Of a stretch of 6,303 bases of DNA, positions 1 to 5,900 are shown in pieces. The position numbers and the translations under genes are program-made. The notes beneath the pieces were generated by a model that worked only from the letters and a program-made list of their open reading frames with translations, searched no databases and was not told where the DNA came from. This DNA is from Coriobacteriales bacterium. GTDB taxonomy: Bacteria; Actinomycetota; Coriobacteriia; Coriobacteriales; UBA8131. Positions within the stretch are counted from its first letter, which is position 1. Each line of letters begins with the position of its first letter. The DNA lies in assembly GCA_031276475.1 (NCBI GenBank), contig JAISMZ010000066.1, positions 1 to 6,303 of the forward strand, given 5' to 3'.

Positions 1-1
1 C

Positions 2-304
2 GGCAACGTCGTTCACTTTCCGGCACAGATGACGCCCGCGCAGCTCCAGGAGGAAATCATCCACGCGAGCAGGATAATCTACTCCTTCAAGCACCTGCTC
101 CGCGCCATCTTTGCCTGGCGCGGCCTGGAGCGAATGTTATTTATTGGAGAATATTTTTGGCAGAAAAGCGTTCGCCGGCGCCTGAAAAGCGAGCTTCCCT
201 ACCTGCGCTCCCGTACGGCCCCCTCTGCACGTCCCGCTCAAAAAGATGACAAAACGGAACCGGCTTTTCTGCAAGCCCCCGCAGCCGGCAATTTTTCGCT
301 ATAG
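2..304 (+). CDS. Radical SAM / Fe-S oxidoreductase-like protein, C-terminal fragment
   Basis: This is the last 100 codons of a gene that begins before the window; the frame is open from base 2 and stops with TAG at 302-304. The fragment starts GNVVHFPAQMTPAQLQEEI and continues with a helical, basic region (YSFKHLLRAIF, then VRRRLKSELPYL). This pattern, a short strand followed by 'P..MTP.QLQ' and a basic helical tail, resembles the C-terminal region of B12-binding-domain radical SAM proteins. The catalytic CxxxCxxC cluster motif would lie upstream and cannot be seen, so the family call is an inference. An internal ATG at 29 is not a credible start, because the homology-like pattern continues upstream of it. 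The final 20 or so residues (SARPAQKDDKTEPAFLQAPAAG) look like an unstructured tail. A hairpin with a T-run sits in these last codons. Confidence 0.6.
   Translation, partial: GNVVHFPAQMTPAQLQEEIIHASRIIYSFKHLLRAIFAWRGLERMLFIGEYFWQKSVRRRLKSELPYLRSRTAPSARPAQKDDKTEPAFLQAPAAGNFSL
260..296 (+). terminator. Possible intrinsic terminator overlapping the end of the first gene
   Basis: CCGGCT (260-265) can pair with AGCCGG (283-288), followed by CAATTTTT (289-296). The 17-nt loop contains a competing CTGC/GCAG pairing. The hairpin lies within the last codons of the radical SAM-like gene, a few bases before its stop. The stem is short, so this is only a candidate. If real, it would separate the upstream gene from the phospholipase/nucleotidyltransferase pair. 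Confidence 0.35.
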
Positions 305-305
305 T
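300..305 (+). promoter_or_regulatory. Possible -10 element (TATAGT) before the phospholipase-like gene
   Basis: TATAGT matches the TATAAT consensus at five of six positions and lies in a locally AT-rich patch (290-309). No -35 element is recognisable 16-18 bp upstream and there is no TGn extension, so support is weak. It would give a leader of roughly 35-40 nt for the gene at 349. Confidence 0.2.
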
Positions 306-322
306 AAACCCGTAACGCCCAA

Positions 323-338
323 CCGACGAACCGACGAA
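323..338 (+). repeat. Tandem duplication of CCGACGAA
   Basis: Two adjacent identical copies of CCGACGAA (323-330 and 331-338) sit in the 44-bp gap upstream of the ATG at 349. The second copy runs into the Shine-Dalgarno-like AAGGGG (337-342), which is 6 nt from the ATG and supports that start. Confidence 0.7.
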
Positions 339-348
339 GGGGCGCACG

Positions 349-1326
349 ATGCCGGCTTTTATCACCCATGACCTCTTTGGCAGACAGTTGCTTCGCTTTG
401 TGGAGAAGGACGTGCCGCAGCCCAGCCCTGCCCGTCCCTCCCTGCCGTCGCCCCATCCTGCGGCCACCAGCGCCGCCGGTCGCGCCTTCCTGTTGGGCAA
501 CCAAGGTCCCGACCCCTTCTTCTTTGCGCTGTTGTCTTCGCAGCTCGTCACGCTGAAGCGCCTGGGCAGCCTGCTGCACAACCAACGCATCCTTCAGACG
601 CTGGAGGCCCTGCTGGACTACTGCGACCGAGCACCGAACAGCGAGCGGGCCGTGCTGCGAGCCTATGTTGCGGGCTACCTCTGCCATCACTCCCTGGACA
701 GCACCGCCCATCCCTTCGTCTACGCGCAGCAATACGCGCTGTGCGCGGCTGGAGTTGCGGAGCTTGACGACCGCGACGGTGACGTCGTGCACGGGCTGAT
801 TGAAGCCGACCTCGACGCTCTAACGCTGCACCGGCTGCGCGGCCAGACCATCCGCACCTTTCGGCCCGCCCGCGAACTGCCACACGCTGAGGCCGCAACG
901 CTGGCCGCTCTGGACGCTCTGTACTGCCACGTCGCCGAGCGGGTCTTTGACCTCAAGATCGCCTTGGGCGCCTTCAGTCGTTGCGTCGCAGACATGCGTC
1001 TCACCTTGCACGCCCTCTATTCCCCGCGCGGCATCAAGCGCAGTCTGTTGGGATGGTTGGAGCGCCTGGGCCGCCGCCACAGCCTGCTGCAGGCGATGTC
1101 AACGCCGGTTACTCTTTGCACGGCCGATAAGGCGGACAACCACGAGAGGCTGCCGTGGGAAAACCCCTTTACCGGCGAGCACGATACGAGCGACTTCACA
1201 CAATTGTTTGACACCGCGCTGCAGACGGCGGCCGTCTGTCTGCAGCTGTTGATTAAAGACGCACCCGCGGACAAGCTCTGGAACGGCTTGGACTTTGAGG
1301 GGGTGCCGGTTGGCGCAAGCGGCTGA
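349..1326 (+). CDS. Zinc-dependent phospholipase C family protein
   Basis: A 325-residue predicted hydrolase related to the zinc-dependent phospholipase C / S1-P1 nuclease-like fold (PF00882-type). Visible motifs are THDLFG at residues 6-11, GNQGPDPFFF at 50-59, the histidine-rich GYLCHHSLDSTAHP at 109-122 (H113, H114, D117 and H121 are likely metal ligands), HGLIEADLDAL at 148-158, and RLPWENPFTGE at 267-277. No signal peptide is evident, so it is probably cytoplasmic; the substrate is not deducible. The ATG is preceded by AAGGGG at 6-nt spacing. Residues 22-44 form a Pro/Ser/Ala-rich stretch between the first two motifs, longer than I expect for the family. The end overlaps the next gene, which suggests translational coupling. 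The family call is fairly secure; true phospholipase activity is unproven. Confidence 0.85.
   Translation: MPAFITHDLFGRQLLRFVEKDVPQPSPARPSLPSPHPAATSAAGRAFLLGNQGPDPFFFALLSSQLVTLKRLGSLLHNQRILQTLEALLDYCDRAPNSERAVLRAYVAGYLCHHSLDSTAHPFVYAQQYALCAAGVAELDDRDGDVVHGLIEADLDALTLHRLRGQTIRTFRPARELPHAEAATLAALDALYCHVAERVFDLKIALGAFSRCVADMRLTLHALYSPRGIKRSLLGWLERLGRRHSLLQAMSTPVTLCTADKADNHERLPWENPFTGEHDTSDFTQLFDTALQTAAVCLQLLIKDAPADKLWNGLDFEGVPVGASG
1297..1303 (+). promoter_or_regulatory. Ribosome binding site selecting TTG 1310
   Basis: GAGGGGG lies 6 nt before a TTG codon at 1310-1312, within the 3' end of the phospholipase-like gene. This spacing favours TTG 1310 over the in-frame TTG at 1295, which itself overlaps the purine run. 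Confidence 0.5.
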
Positions 1327-2080
1327 GCGCGCCGTTTTGGCGGCAGACGGCGCCGGCCCAGACGACGCAGAGGAACACTCGCCGCAGCCAGCTGAGCGCA
1401 TTGCAGCAATAGTCCCTGTTGCCGGCCTTTCCACGCGAATGGGCGCATTCAAACCCCTGTTGACGATTGATGGCCAACCGCTGATTCGACTCACCGTAAC
1501 CAGCGCCCTGCTTGGCGGGGCGAGCAGCGTCTGTGTCGTCTTGGGCCGAGAAGCTGAGCGAGTGCGCGCCGTCCTGGTAGATCTGCCCGGCGTTTTCTTT
1601 GTGGAAAACCCCCGATTTGCCAACTCCGACATGCTCACGTCAGTACAACGGGGCCTGCGGGCGCTGCTCGACGCGGGACATAAGAGCGGCAGAGGACCTA
1701 AAGGGGGCGCTTCTTTTATGTCTCGCAAAGACTCCGAAGAGCCGATTCCGTTGTGCCCCACAGAGCCGCCGCCCGACGCCATCTTCATCTTGCCCGGCGA
1801 CATGCCTGCGATCAAGCCGGAGACTTTTAGGCTGCTCGCCGAGCGGGCGACAAGCAGCGCGGCGGCGATTCTTTATCCACAATTTGATGGTCGGCGTGGC
1901 CACCCGCTGTTTTTACGACGTGAGGCCTTTGCGGCGGTCCTTGAGTTTTGTGGCGACGGCGGCGTAAAGGCGGCCGTGGCTGATTTTGCTGCGGAGACGG
2001 TCGCAAGCACCGACGTCGGCATCCTCCTCGACATTGATACCCCCGAAGCATATGCCCGAATGCCAGGAAGCCATCGGTAA
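1310..2080 (+). CDS. MocA-like nucleotidyltransferase (MobA-like NTP transferase domain)
   Basis: About 256 residues, resembling molybdenum cofactor cytidylyltransferase (MocA), which transfers CMP to molybdopterin in the cytoplasm; other NTP-transferase substrates are possible. Motifs, numbered from TTG 1310: the nucleotide-binding loop VPVAGLSTRMGAFKPLL at 35-51, NPRFANSDMLTSV at 100-112, the metal-binding LPGDMP at 161-166, GRRGHP at 194-199, and LDIDTPE at 240-246. The order and the C-terminal ILLDIDTP match MocA closely. The start is uncertain: no ATG lies before the loop, and TTG 1310 has a good Shine-Dalgarno at 6 nt, with TTG 1295 as the alternative. This leaves an N-terminal extension of about 32 residues. 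A second oddity is an extra stretch of about 30 residues (roughly 123-154) between the SVQRGL helix and the metal motif, using codons such as AGA and AAA. Overlap with the preceding gene implies co-translation. No molybdoenzyme gene is in view. Confidence 0.8.
   Translation: MAQAAERAVLAADGAGPDDAEEHSPQPAERIAAIVPVAGLSTRMGAFKPLLTIDGQPLIRLTVTSALLGGASSVCVVLGREAERVRAVLVDLPGVFFVENPRFANSDMLTSVQRGLRALLDAGHKSGRGPKGGASFMSRKDSEEPIPLCPTEPPPDAIFILPGDMPAIKPETFRLLAERATSSAAAILYPQFDGRRGHPLFLRREAFAAVLEFCGDGGVKAAVADFAAETVASTDVGILLDIDTPEAYARMPGSHR
1673..1726 (+). repeat. Imperfect 14-bp inverted repeat bounding an in-frame insertion
   Basis: Bases 1673-1686 can pair with 1713-1726 (14 bp including two G.U pairs), enclosing 26 bases. 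The arms begin and end on codon boundaries, covering exactly 18 codons (AGHKSGRGPKGGASFMSR). It forms the first part of the stretch that MocA-like enzymes normally lack between the helix after the NPxF motif and the metal-binding aspartate strand. Confidence 0.55.
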
Positions 2081-2101
2081 GGCGAGGGCTCCAACGCCGT
2101 T

Positions 2102-2129
2102 TTGCATTCAGGGAGAAAACCGGTATAAT
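2102..2129 (+). promoter_or_regulatory. Sigma-70-type promoter for the secreted hydrolase gene
   Basis: TTGCAT (2102-2107) and a perfect TATAAT (2124-2129) are separated by 16 bp; reading the -35 as TTTGCA (2101-2106) gives 17 bp. It sits just after the stop codon at 2080 and is the best promoter in the window. Transcription would start near 2136, giving a leader of about 50 nt before the ATG at 2186. Confidence 0.75.
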
Positions 2130-2170
2130 GGTCAGTCCTTCGCTTTTTTGTTGTGACGACGGCAACCCAA

Positions 2171-2175
2171 AGGAG
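2171..2175 (+). promoter_or_regulatory. Ribosome binding site AGGAG deciding start 2186
   Basis: AGGAG (part of AAAGGAGA) lies 10 nt before ATG 2186. The in-frame GTG at 2153 has only a T-rich stretch upstream and no Shine-Dalgarno, so it is rejected as start. Confidence 0.65.
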
Positions 2176-2185
2176 ACTACCGCCA

Positions 2186-3367
2186 ATGGGTTCTATGATT
2201 AAGAACTGCTCTGCCCATACCGTACTCAGGGTGCTTTTAGCTGTTATTCTGGCTTTAAGCTGCCTGCTGCTGGCACCGGCGTTGCAGCCAGCTGGCGCCG
2301 CGCACGCGGTAACTACCGACACCGAGCCGGTGCATGATGAGTTGCAGCAGCGCGTTGAGGAGACCGCGGTCGCCTACAACGAGTCCCTGATCCGCCTGGA
2401 CGACATCGAACAGCGGATAGAAGACACCGAAAAGCAGATTGAGGAGATCAACGCGTGCCTCTCGACGCAGCGCGGAAAGAGCTCTCTGGCTGCGGCGGAG
2501 TTCTACCGAATGCAACGTTCCAGCAACACCCTTCTGGAGCTGCTGTTCTCCTCCCAGTCGATCTCCGATCTGGCCGCACGGCTGGAATACATCAACCGCC
2601 TGCAGGACAGTTATTACAACGAGATTACCAAGCTCAGCAGCCTGAACGAACAGCTGACCGCCGCCCACACTGCCTTGCAGGAGTCGCGCCGGGAAGCCCA
2701 GATTGAGACGGCACGCGCCGAGGAAGCTCTGGCCGACGCCAAGGCGGCGCGCGAAGAGGCCCGGCTACAGGCAGAGGCACAGGCCGCGGCGCAGGCCTTG
2801 GCCGCAAACATGCCCGTGGCCTCATCGGCAGCTGTAGACCCCGAATCCAGCACGTCTGACTCCGCCGCCGACAGCAGTTCCAGTAGCTCAAGCAACAGTT
2901 CTGCCAGCGGGGGATCCGACTCTGGTGCTGGCAGCAGCAGCTCCGCCGGCGGTGGCGGCAACGGCTCCAGTAACGGCTCCGCCGGCGGTGGCGGCTGGGA
3001 TCTCGATCGCGACACCTACATCGCTCACTGGGGCGCACGCATCGACGCCTATTTGGGTTCGTATCCCCTGGGCGGCTATGGCAGGGAGTTTGCCGCCGCT
3101 GCCTGGAACTACGGCGTAGACCCCCGAGTCGCACCAGCCATCTCCACACTGGAAAGCGGTAATGGCCGCGCCTGCTTTCGCCCCCACAACGCCTGGGGTT
3201 GGGGCCAATACAGCTGGCCGGACTGGCCGACCGCCATCGACGAATACACCGCCGGACTCTCCCGAGGCTACGGCCAGATGATGACCGTCGAGGGCGCAAA
3301 GCGCTACGCGCCACTGGTTTGGGAGACCTGGTATCCCCTGCTGATCAGTGAGATCAACAGAATCTGA
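2186..3367 (+). CDS. Secreted coiled-coil protein with lysozyme/glucosaminidase-like domain, predicted peptidoglycan hydrolase
   Basis: A 393-residue predicted exported cell-wall hydrolase. Residues 1-41 form a Sec signal peptide: a lysine near the start, a long hydrophobic core at about 14-33, and an AHA site for signal peptidase I. Residues 48-207 are mostly charged helix and resemble the PcsB/RipA-type coiled-coil domain, including a central LLELLFSSQSISDLAARLEY segment (about 116-135) typical of such proteins. Residues 212-270 are a Ser/Gly/Asn linker encoded by repeats. The C-terminal 120 residues contain STLESGNG, whose Glu323 is a candidate catalytic acid, then NAWGWGQYSW and IDEYTAGLSRGYG, patterns seen in lysozyme-superfamily glucosaminidases. 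Bond specificity is not deducible. The start is set by AGGAG and a promoter lies upstream. A strong hairpin directly follows the stop. The domain call is good; enzymatic activity is inference. Confidence 0.8.
   Translation: MGSMIKNCSAHTVLRVLLAVILALSCLLLAPALQPAGAAHAVTTDTEPVHDELQQRVEETAVAYNESLIRLDDIEQRIEDTEKQIEEINACLSTQRGKSSLAAAEFYRMQRSSNTLLELLFSSQSISDLAARLEYINRLQDSYYNEITKLSSLNEQLTAAHTALQESRREAQIETARAEEALADAKAAREEARLQAEAQAAAQALAANMPVASSAAVDPESSTSDSAADSSSSSSSNSSASGGSDSGAGSSSSAGGGGNGSSNGSAGGGGWDLDRDTYIAHWGARIDAYLGSYPLGGYGREFAAAAWNYGVDPRVAPAISTLESGNGRACFRPHNAWGWGQYSWPDWPTAIDEYTAGLSRGYGQMMTVEGAKRYAPLVWETWYPLLISEINRI
2940..2995 (+). repeat. Direct repeat encoding the Ser/Gly linker
   Basis: A 20-base unit starting GCTCCGCCGGCGG occurs at 2940-2959 and identically at 2976-2995, 36 bases (12 codons) apart. 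Between them a shorter unit, AACGGCTCC, occurs twice (2960-2968 and 2972-2980). The repeats encode the SSAGGGG-type linker, so its length could vary by slippage in whole codons. Confidence 0.85.
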
Positions 3368-3370
3368 GGG

Positions 3371-3392
3371 GCGCTGACGTCGCCGTCAGCGC
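3371..3392 (+). terminator. Perfect 9-bp hairpin after the hydrolase gene
   Basis: GCGCTGACG (3371-3379) and CGTCAGCGC (3384-3392) form a perfect stem closed by a TCGC tetraloop, starting 4 nt after the TGA at 3365-3367. No T-run follows, so it is not a classical intrinsic terminator. It may be a U-tract-less terminator, a partial attenuator before the exporter gene, or a 3'-end stabiliser. Confidence 0.5.
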
Positions 3393-3428
3393 AGGGAGCG
3401 AAGCAGACACAGTGGGCGGAGTGGGTGC

Positions 3429-5261
3429 GTGAGTAAGTCCGGCAACAACAAGACCTCCAGCGTCACGGCGCGCACCCTGTCACATTACGCCAGGGCCACC
3501 CTGCATCAATGGCCTATCCTGCTGTTGGCACTGGCGGCAACTTTGGGCTTTATCCTCTTTTTATCCTTTGGTAACCCCTACGTCATCGCGCTGGTAATAG
3601 ATCGCGTTGGCGCCGAGCCGGTGGCACCCGATGCGGTTCTGACCGTCTTTGGCCCCTATATCGCCGCCTTCATCGGCCTTAACGCGCTGGGGCAGATCGC
3701 CTCCAAGCTCCAGGACTACGCCGTCTGGAAGCTTCAGATTCGCGTTAACTACGAGCTGGCAACCACCGCCTTTGCCACGCTTTCTAACCAGTCGATGACC
3801 TTTCATTCCAACCGCTACGGCGGCTCGCTGGTCGCTCAGACGCAAAAGTTCATCAGCGCTTATTCGCTGCTCGTCGAAAACCTGATCTACGCCATCATCC
3901 CCATCGTCTGCTCGGCGGCATTCACCTGCGTCATTCTGGCACCGCTGCTGCCGTCCTACGTCGCCTGCCTGGTGCTGCTGCTGATAATCTACACCATCGT
4001 CGCCTACCTGCTCTACAAGCGGGTGCTGCCGCTGAACGCCAGCGCGGCGGCGGCGCAAAACGCGCTTTCGGGGGAACTGTCGGATTCTATCACCAACCTC
4101 TTGGCGGTAAAGACCTACGGCCGCGAGGACTACGAGCGCGGGCTGTTTAACGCCGCCAACCGCGACGTGCTCTACGCCGACTCGCGCCGGATGCGCTCAT
4201 CAACCTTTCGCGGCGCGGTGACCAGCTTCATTTTGGTTCTGATAATGGCGCTGGTGGTGCTGTTCATCACAGGCGGCAACGCCTGGTTTGGCATCTCGGC
4301 CGGCACACTGGTGATGATCTTCAGCTACACCTACCAAAGCACGATGCAGTTCAACCGAATCAACATGACCCTGCAGATGGTCAACCGCGCGCTCGGAGAC
4401 GCTCACGAGATGACGCTGATACTCGACGAGCCGACCCTCGTGGCCGATATTCCCGGCGCGCCCGATTTAGTTGTGGAGAAGGGCGCGATCGCCTTTGTTG
4501 ATGTCGCCTTCGCCTACCATGAGGGCAGGGCTGTGGAGGAGGACGTCGCGGGCGTGACGTCCTCCTCCACAGCGGTATTCGCCGATTTTACCCTGGAGAT
4601 TCCCGCCGGACAGCGAATCGGCCTGGTTGGCCGCTCGGGCTCCGGCAAAACCACGCTGACCGCGCTGCTGCTGCGCCTGTCTGACCTTCAGGCGGGCCGC
4701 ATCCTGGTGGACGGCCAGGACATCTCCCGCGTCACTCAGGTCAGCCTGCGTCAGTCCATCGCCTACGTGCCGCAGGAGCCGCTGCTGTTTCACCGCACGG
4801 TGGCCGAAAACATCGCCTACGGACGACCGCAGGCGACTCTCCCTGAGATTCGCGCGGCGGCGGCCAAGGCCAATGCGCTGGAGTTCATCGAGGCGCTGCC
4901 CCACGGCTTTCAGACGATTACCGGCGAGCGCGGCGTAAAGCTCTCCGGCGGTCAGCGGCAGCGCGTGGCCATCGCCCGGGCGATCCTTGCCAACAAGCCG
5001 ATCCTGGTTTTGGACGAGGCCACCTCGGCGCTCGACTCCGAAAGCGAAAAATACATTCAAGACGCCCTGCGCAATCTGATGGAGGGGAGGACGTCCATCG
5101 TCGTGGCTCACCGTCTGTCTACGGTGGCCAGCCTGGATCGGATCGTCGTGCTCAGCGACGGCAAGGTTGTGGAGGACGGCACGCACGCCCAACTGGTCAG
5201 TGCCGGCGGCGAGTATGCCCGTCTTTGGAGTCGCCAGTCGGGCGCCTTCCTGGGCTCGTAG
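3429..5261 (+). CDS. ABC exporter half-transporter (fused transmembrane and ATP-binding domains)
   Basis: A 610-residue type IV (MsbA/LmrA-like) exporter expected to act as a dimer in the cytoplasmic membrane; the cargo is unknown. The N-terminal part (about 27-305) has six hydrophobic segments, near 27-48, 72-92, 152-172, 174-196, 263-282 and 286-304. The ATPase domain begins near 352. Its motifs are all intact: A-loop Tyr363, Walker A GRSGSGKTT at 401-409, Q-loop Gln449 in VPQEPLLF, signature LSGGQ at 505-509, Walker B ILVLDE at 525-530, D-loop SALD, and H-loop His561. It should therefore hydrolyse ATP. The GTG start has GGAG at 7-nt spacing. It lies 61 bp after the hydrolase gene, behind a hairpin, so readthrough from that promoter is possible. 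An extra stretch at about residues 366-382, just after the A-loop, coincides with a perfect palindrome in the DNA. Removing it gives the usual spacing to the VFADFTLEIPAGQ strand. Confidence 0.95.
   Translation: MSKSGNNKTSSVTARTLSHYARATLHQWPILLLALAATLGFILFLSFGNPYVIALVIDRVGAEPVAPDAVLTVFGPYIAAFIGLNALGQIASKLQDYAVWKLQIRVNYELATTAFATLSNQSMTFHSNRYGGSLVAQTQKFISAYSLLVENLIYAIIPIVCSAAFTCVILAPLLPSYVACLVLLLIIYTIVAYLLYKRVLPLNASAAAAQNALSGELSDSITNLLAVKTYGREDYERGLFNAANRDVLYADSRRMRSSTFRGAVTSFILVLIMALVVLFITGGNAWFGISAGTLVMIFSYTYQSTMQFNRINMTLQMVNRALGDAHEMTLILDEPTLVADIPGAPDLVVEKGAIAFVDVAFAYHEGRAVEEDVAGVTSSSTAVFADFTLEIPAGQRIGLVGRSGSGKTTLTALLLRLSDLQAGRILVDGQDISRVTQVSLRQSIAYVPQEPLLFHRTVAENIAYGRPQATLPEIRAAAAKANALEFIEALPHGFQTITGERGVKLSGGQRQRVAIARAILANKPILVLDEATSALDSESEKYIQDALRNLMEGRTSIVVAHRLSTVASLDRIVVLSDGKVVEDGTHAQLVSAGGEYARLWSRQSGAFLGS
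4530..4573 (+). repeat. Near-perfect 44-bp palindrome inside the exporter ATPase domain
   Basis: GCTGTGGAGGAGGACGT (4530-4546) is the exact reverse complement of 4557-4573. The 10-base centre can add C-G, G.U and C-G pairs, leaving a GGGC tetraloop. The predicted hairpin is thus about 20 bp. It lies in frame and encodes AVEEDVAGVTSSST plus part of an Ala codon. Confidence 0.95.
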
Positions 5262-5300
5262 CGGACGGCTCTCGCTGGCGTGACGGAATGGTGAGGGCGA

Positions 5301-5329
5301 TTGGCGCTGCGGCGAAGTGGCGGCGCCAG
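5301..5329. terminator. Hairpin between the convergent exporter and VanZ-like genes
   Basis: TGGCGCTGC (5302-5310) pairs with GCGGCGCCA (5320-5328), nine pairs with one G.U, around a 9-nt loop; a further T.G pair closes 5301/5329. It lies in the 110-bp gap between the two convergent stop codons. Neither strand has a following U-run, so a role as a bidirectional terminator is only plausible. Nothing else is evident in this gap. Confidence 0.4.
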
Positions 5330-5371
5330 AAAGCAGCTGGAGCAGAGAGCAGCAGCCTTCCTGGGGAGGCG

Positions 5372-5806
5372 CTACAGCTTATGCCGCTCGTCGCGGGCGC
5401 GCGACTGCTGAACCTTCTTAAAGCTCAGGTAGAAAATCGTCGCCAGCGCCCCCACCAGGGCTCCCAGCGTGTCCACCGCCCAATCGACGGGGTCGCATTC
5501 CCGGCCGGGCACAAAATACTGGTGAAACTCGTCGCTGACGGCATAGACGGAGGCCGCGAGCACAGCGATCAGCGCACTTCTCCACAAGGGCTGTTTGGGC
5601 CCGTGCAAAGCCAGGGTAACGAGCACCGCGAGCACCAGATACTCGCCAAAATGGGCGATGTAGTTGAGAAAGCCGGGATGCTCGGGGTAGCCGCTCCCCT
5701 GGATTGACGAGAGGCCAAATATCAACGCCGCCCAGAGCAACGCGCCGATGGTACCGATGATCCGTTGGGTTCTTCTGGGTTTCTCGCGCAAATCGCTGGG
5801 GCTCAT
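5372..5806 (-). CDS. VanZ-family membrane protein
   Basis: A 144-residue polytopic membrane protein of the VanZ-like family. The diagnostic motif SDEFHQYFVPGR lies at residues 91-102 and continues to D105, D108 and the DTLG at 112-115; HFGEY at 52-56 is the other conserved element. About four hydrophobic segments are visible (roughly 16-34, 48-67, 76-92 and 110-128), with a basic C-terminal tail. VanZ itself gives low-level teicoplanin resistance in VanA elements, but chromosomal homologues mostly have no known role, and no vanA/H/X genes are present, so no resistance phenotype should be inferred. The ATG at 5806 has AGAAGGG 7 nt upstream. The open frame extends further upstream to 5959, but that part is GC-rich non-conserved sequence with no better ribosome binding site. 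The gene is convergent with the exporter and divergent from tRNA-Pro, so it is probably a single-gene unit. Confidence 0.9.
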   Translation of the reverse strand: MSPSDLREKPRRTQRIIGTIGALLWAALIFGLSSIQGSGYPEHPGFLNYIAHFGEYLVLAVLVTLALHGPKQPLWRSALIAVLAASVYAVSDEFHQYFVPGRECDPVDWAVDTLGALVGALATIFYLSFKKVQQSRARDERHKL

Positions 5807-5813
5807 GGGCCGT

Positions 5814-5820
5814 CCCTTCT
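5814..5820 (-). promoter_or_regulatory. Ribosome binding site of the VanZ-like gene
   Basis: On the minus strand AGAAGGG precedes ATG 5806 by 7 nt. It fixes the start at 5806 and argues against longer versions of the reading frame. Confidence 0.7.
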
Positions 5821-5838
5821 GTAAGTCGTCGTAGGTAT

Positions 5839-5844
5839 ATTGTA
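5839..5844 (-). promoter_or_regulatory. Possible -10 element (TACAAT) of the VanZ-like gene
   Basis: TACAAT on the minus strand matches the -10 consensus at five of six positions, 32 nt upstream of the start codon, in the only AT-rich patch of this spacer. No consensus -35 is seen; that position is occupied by the palindrome CGAGCGCTCG at 5859-5868. Confidence 0.4.
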
Positions 5845-5858
5845 AACGTAGTCGGACA

Positions 5859-5868
5859 CGAGCGCTCG
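5859..5868. repeat. Perfect 10-bp palindrome CGAGCGCTCG
   Basis: The palindrome covers the expected -35 region of the putative minus-strand promoter (17 bp upstream of TACAAT). It could be a regulator site, but a 10-bp GC-rich palindrome can also arise by chance. Confidence 0.35.
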
Positions 5869-5900
5869 ACAGCGCAGGCGGATGCCGCCGAGCGTAGCAA

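Noticed and set aside
141..898. Minus-strand reading frames opposite the first two genes
   Set aside because: Low-complexity Arg/Gly/Ala products without motifs; the plus-strand genes carry conserved family motifs.
2270..2290. Cysteine in the hydrolase signal peptide as a lipoprotein site
   Set aside because: The Cys sits within the hydrophobic core and is preceded by A-L-S, a poor lipobox; the AHA site further on fits signal peptidase I.
2634..3314. Long minus-strand reading frames opposite the hydrolase gene
   Set aside because: Arg/Ser/Cys-rich composition typical of antisense translation of GC-rich repeats; the plus strand has a promoter, signal peptide and domains.
5078..5099. GATGGA...TCCATC inverted repeat in the exporter, sharing GAGGACGTC with the palindrome at 4530
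   Set aside because: Only a 6-bp stem in a conserved coding stretch with no length anomaly; the shared bases are probably chance.
5225..5707. 160-codon plus-strand reading frame
   Set aside because: It overlaps the exporter end and lies opposite the VanZ-like gene, whose conserved motif is clear; the product has no recognisable domain.
5372..5806. VanZ-like gene as evidence of a glycopeptide resistance cluster
   Set aside because: No van ligase, dehydrogenase, dipeptidase or sensor genes are present; VanZ-family proteins are widespread without resistance.
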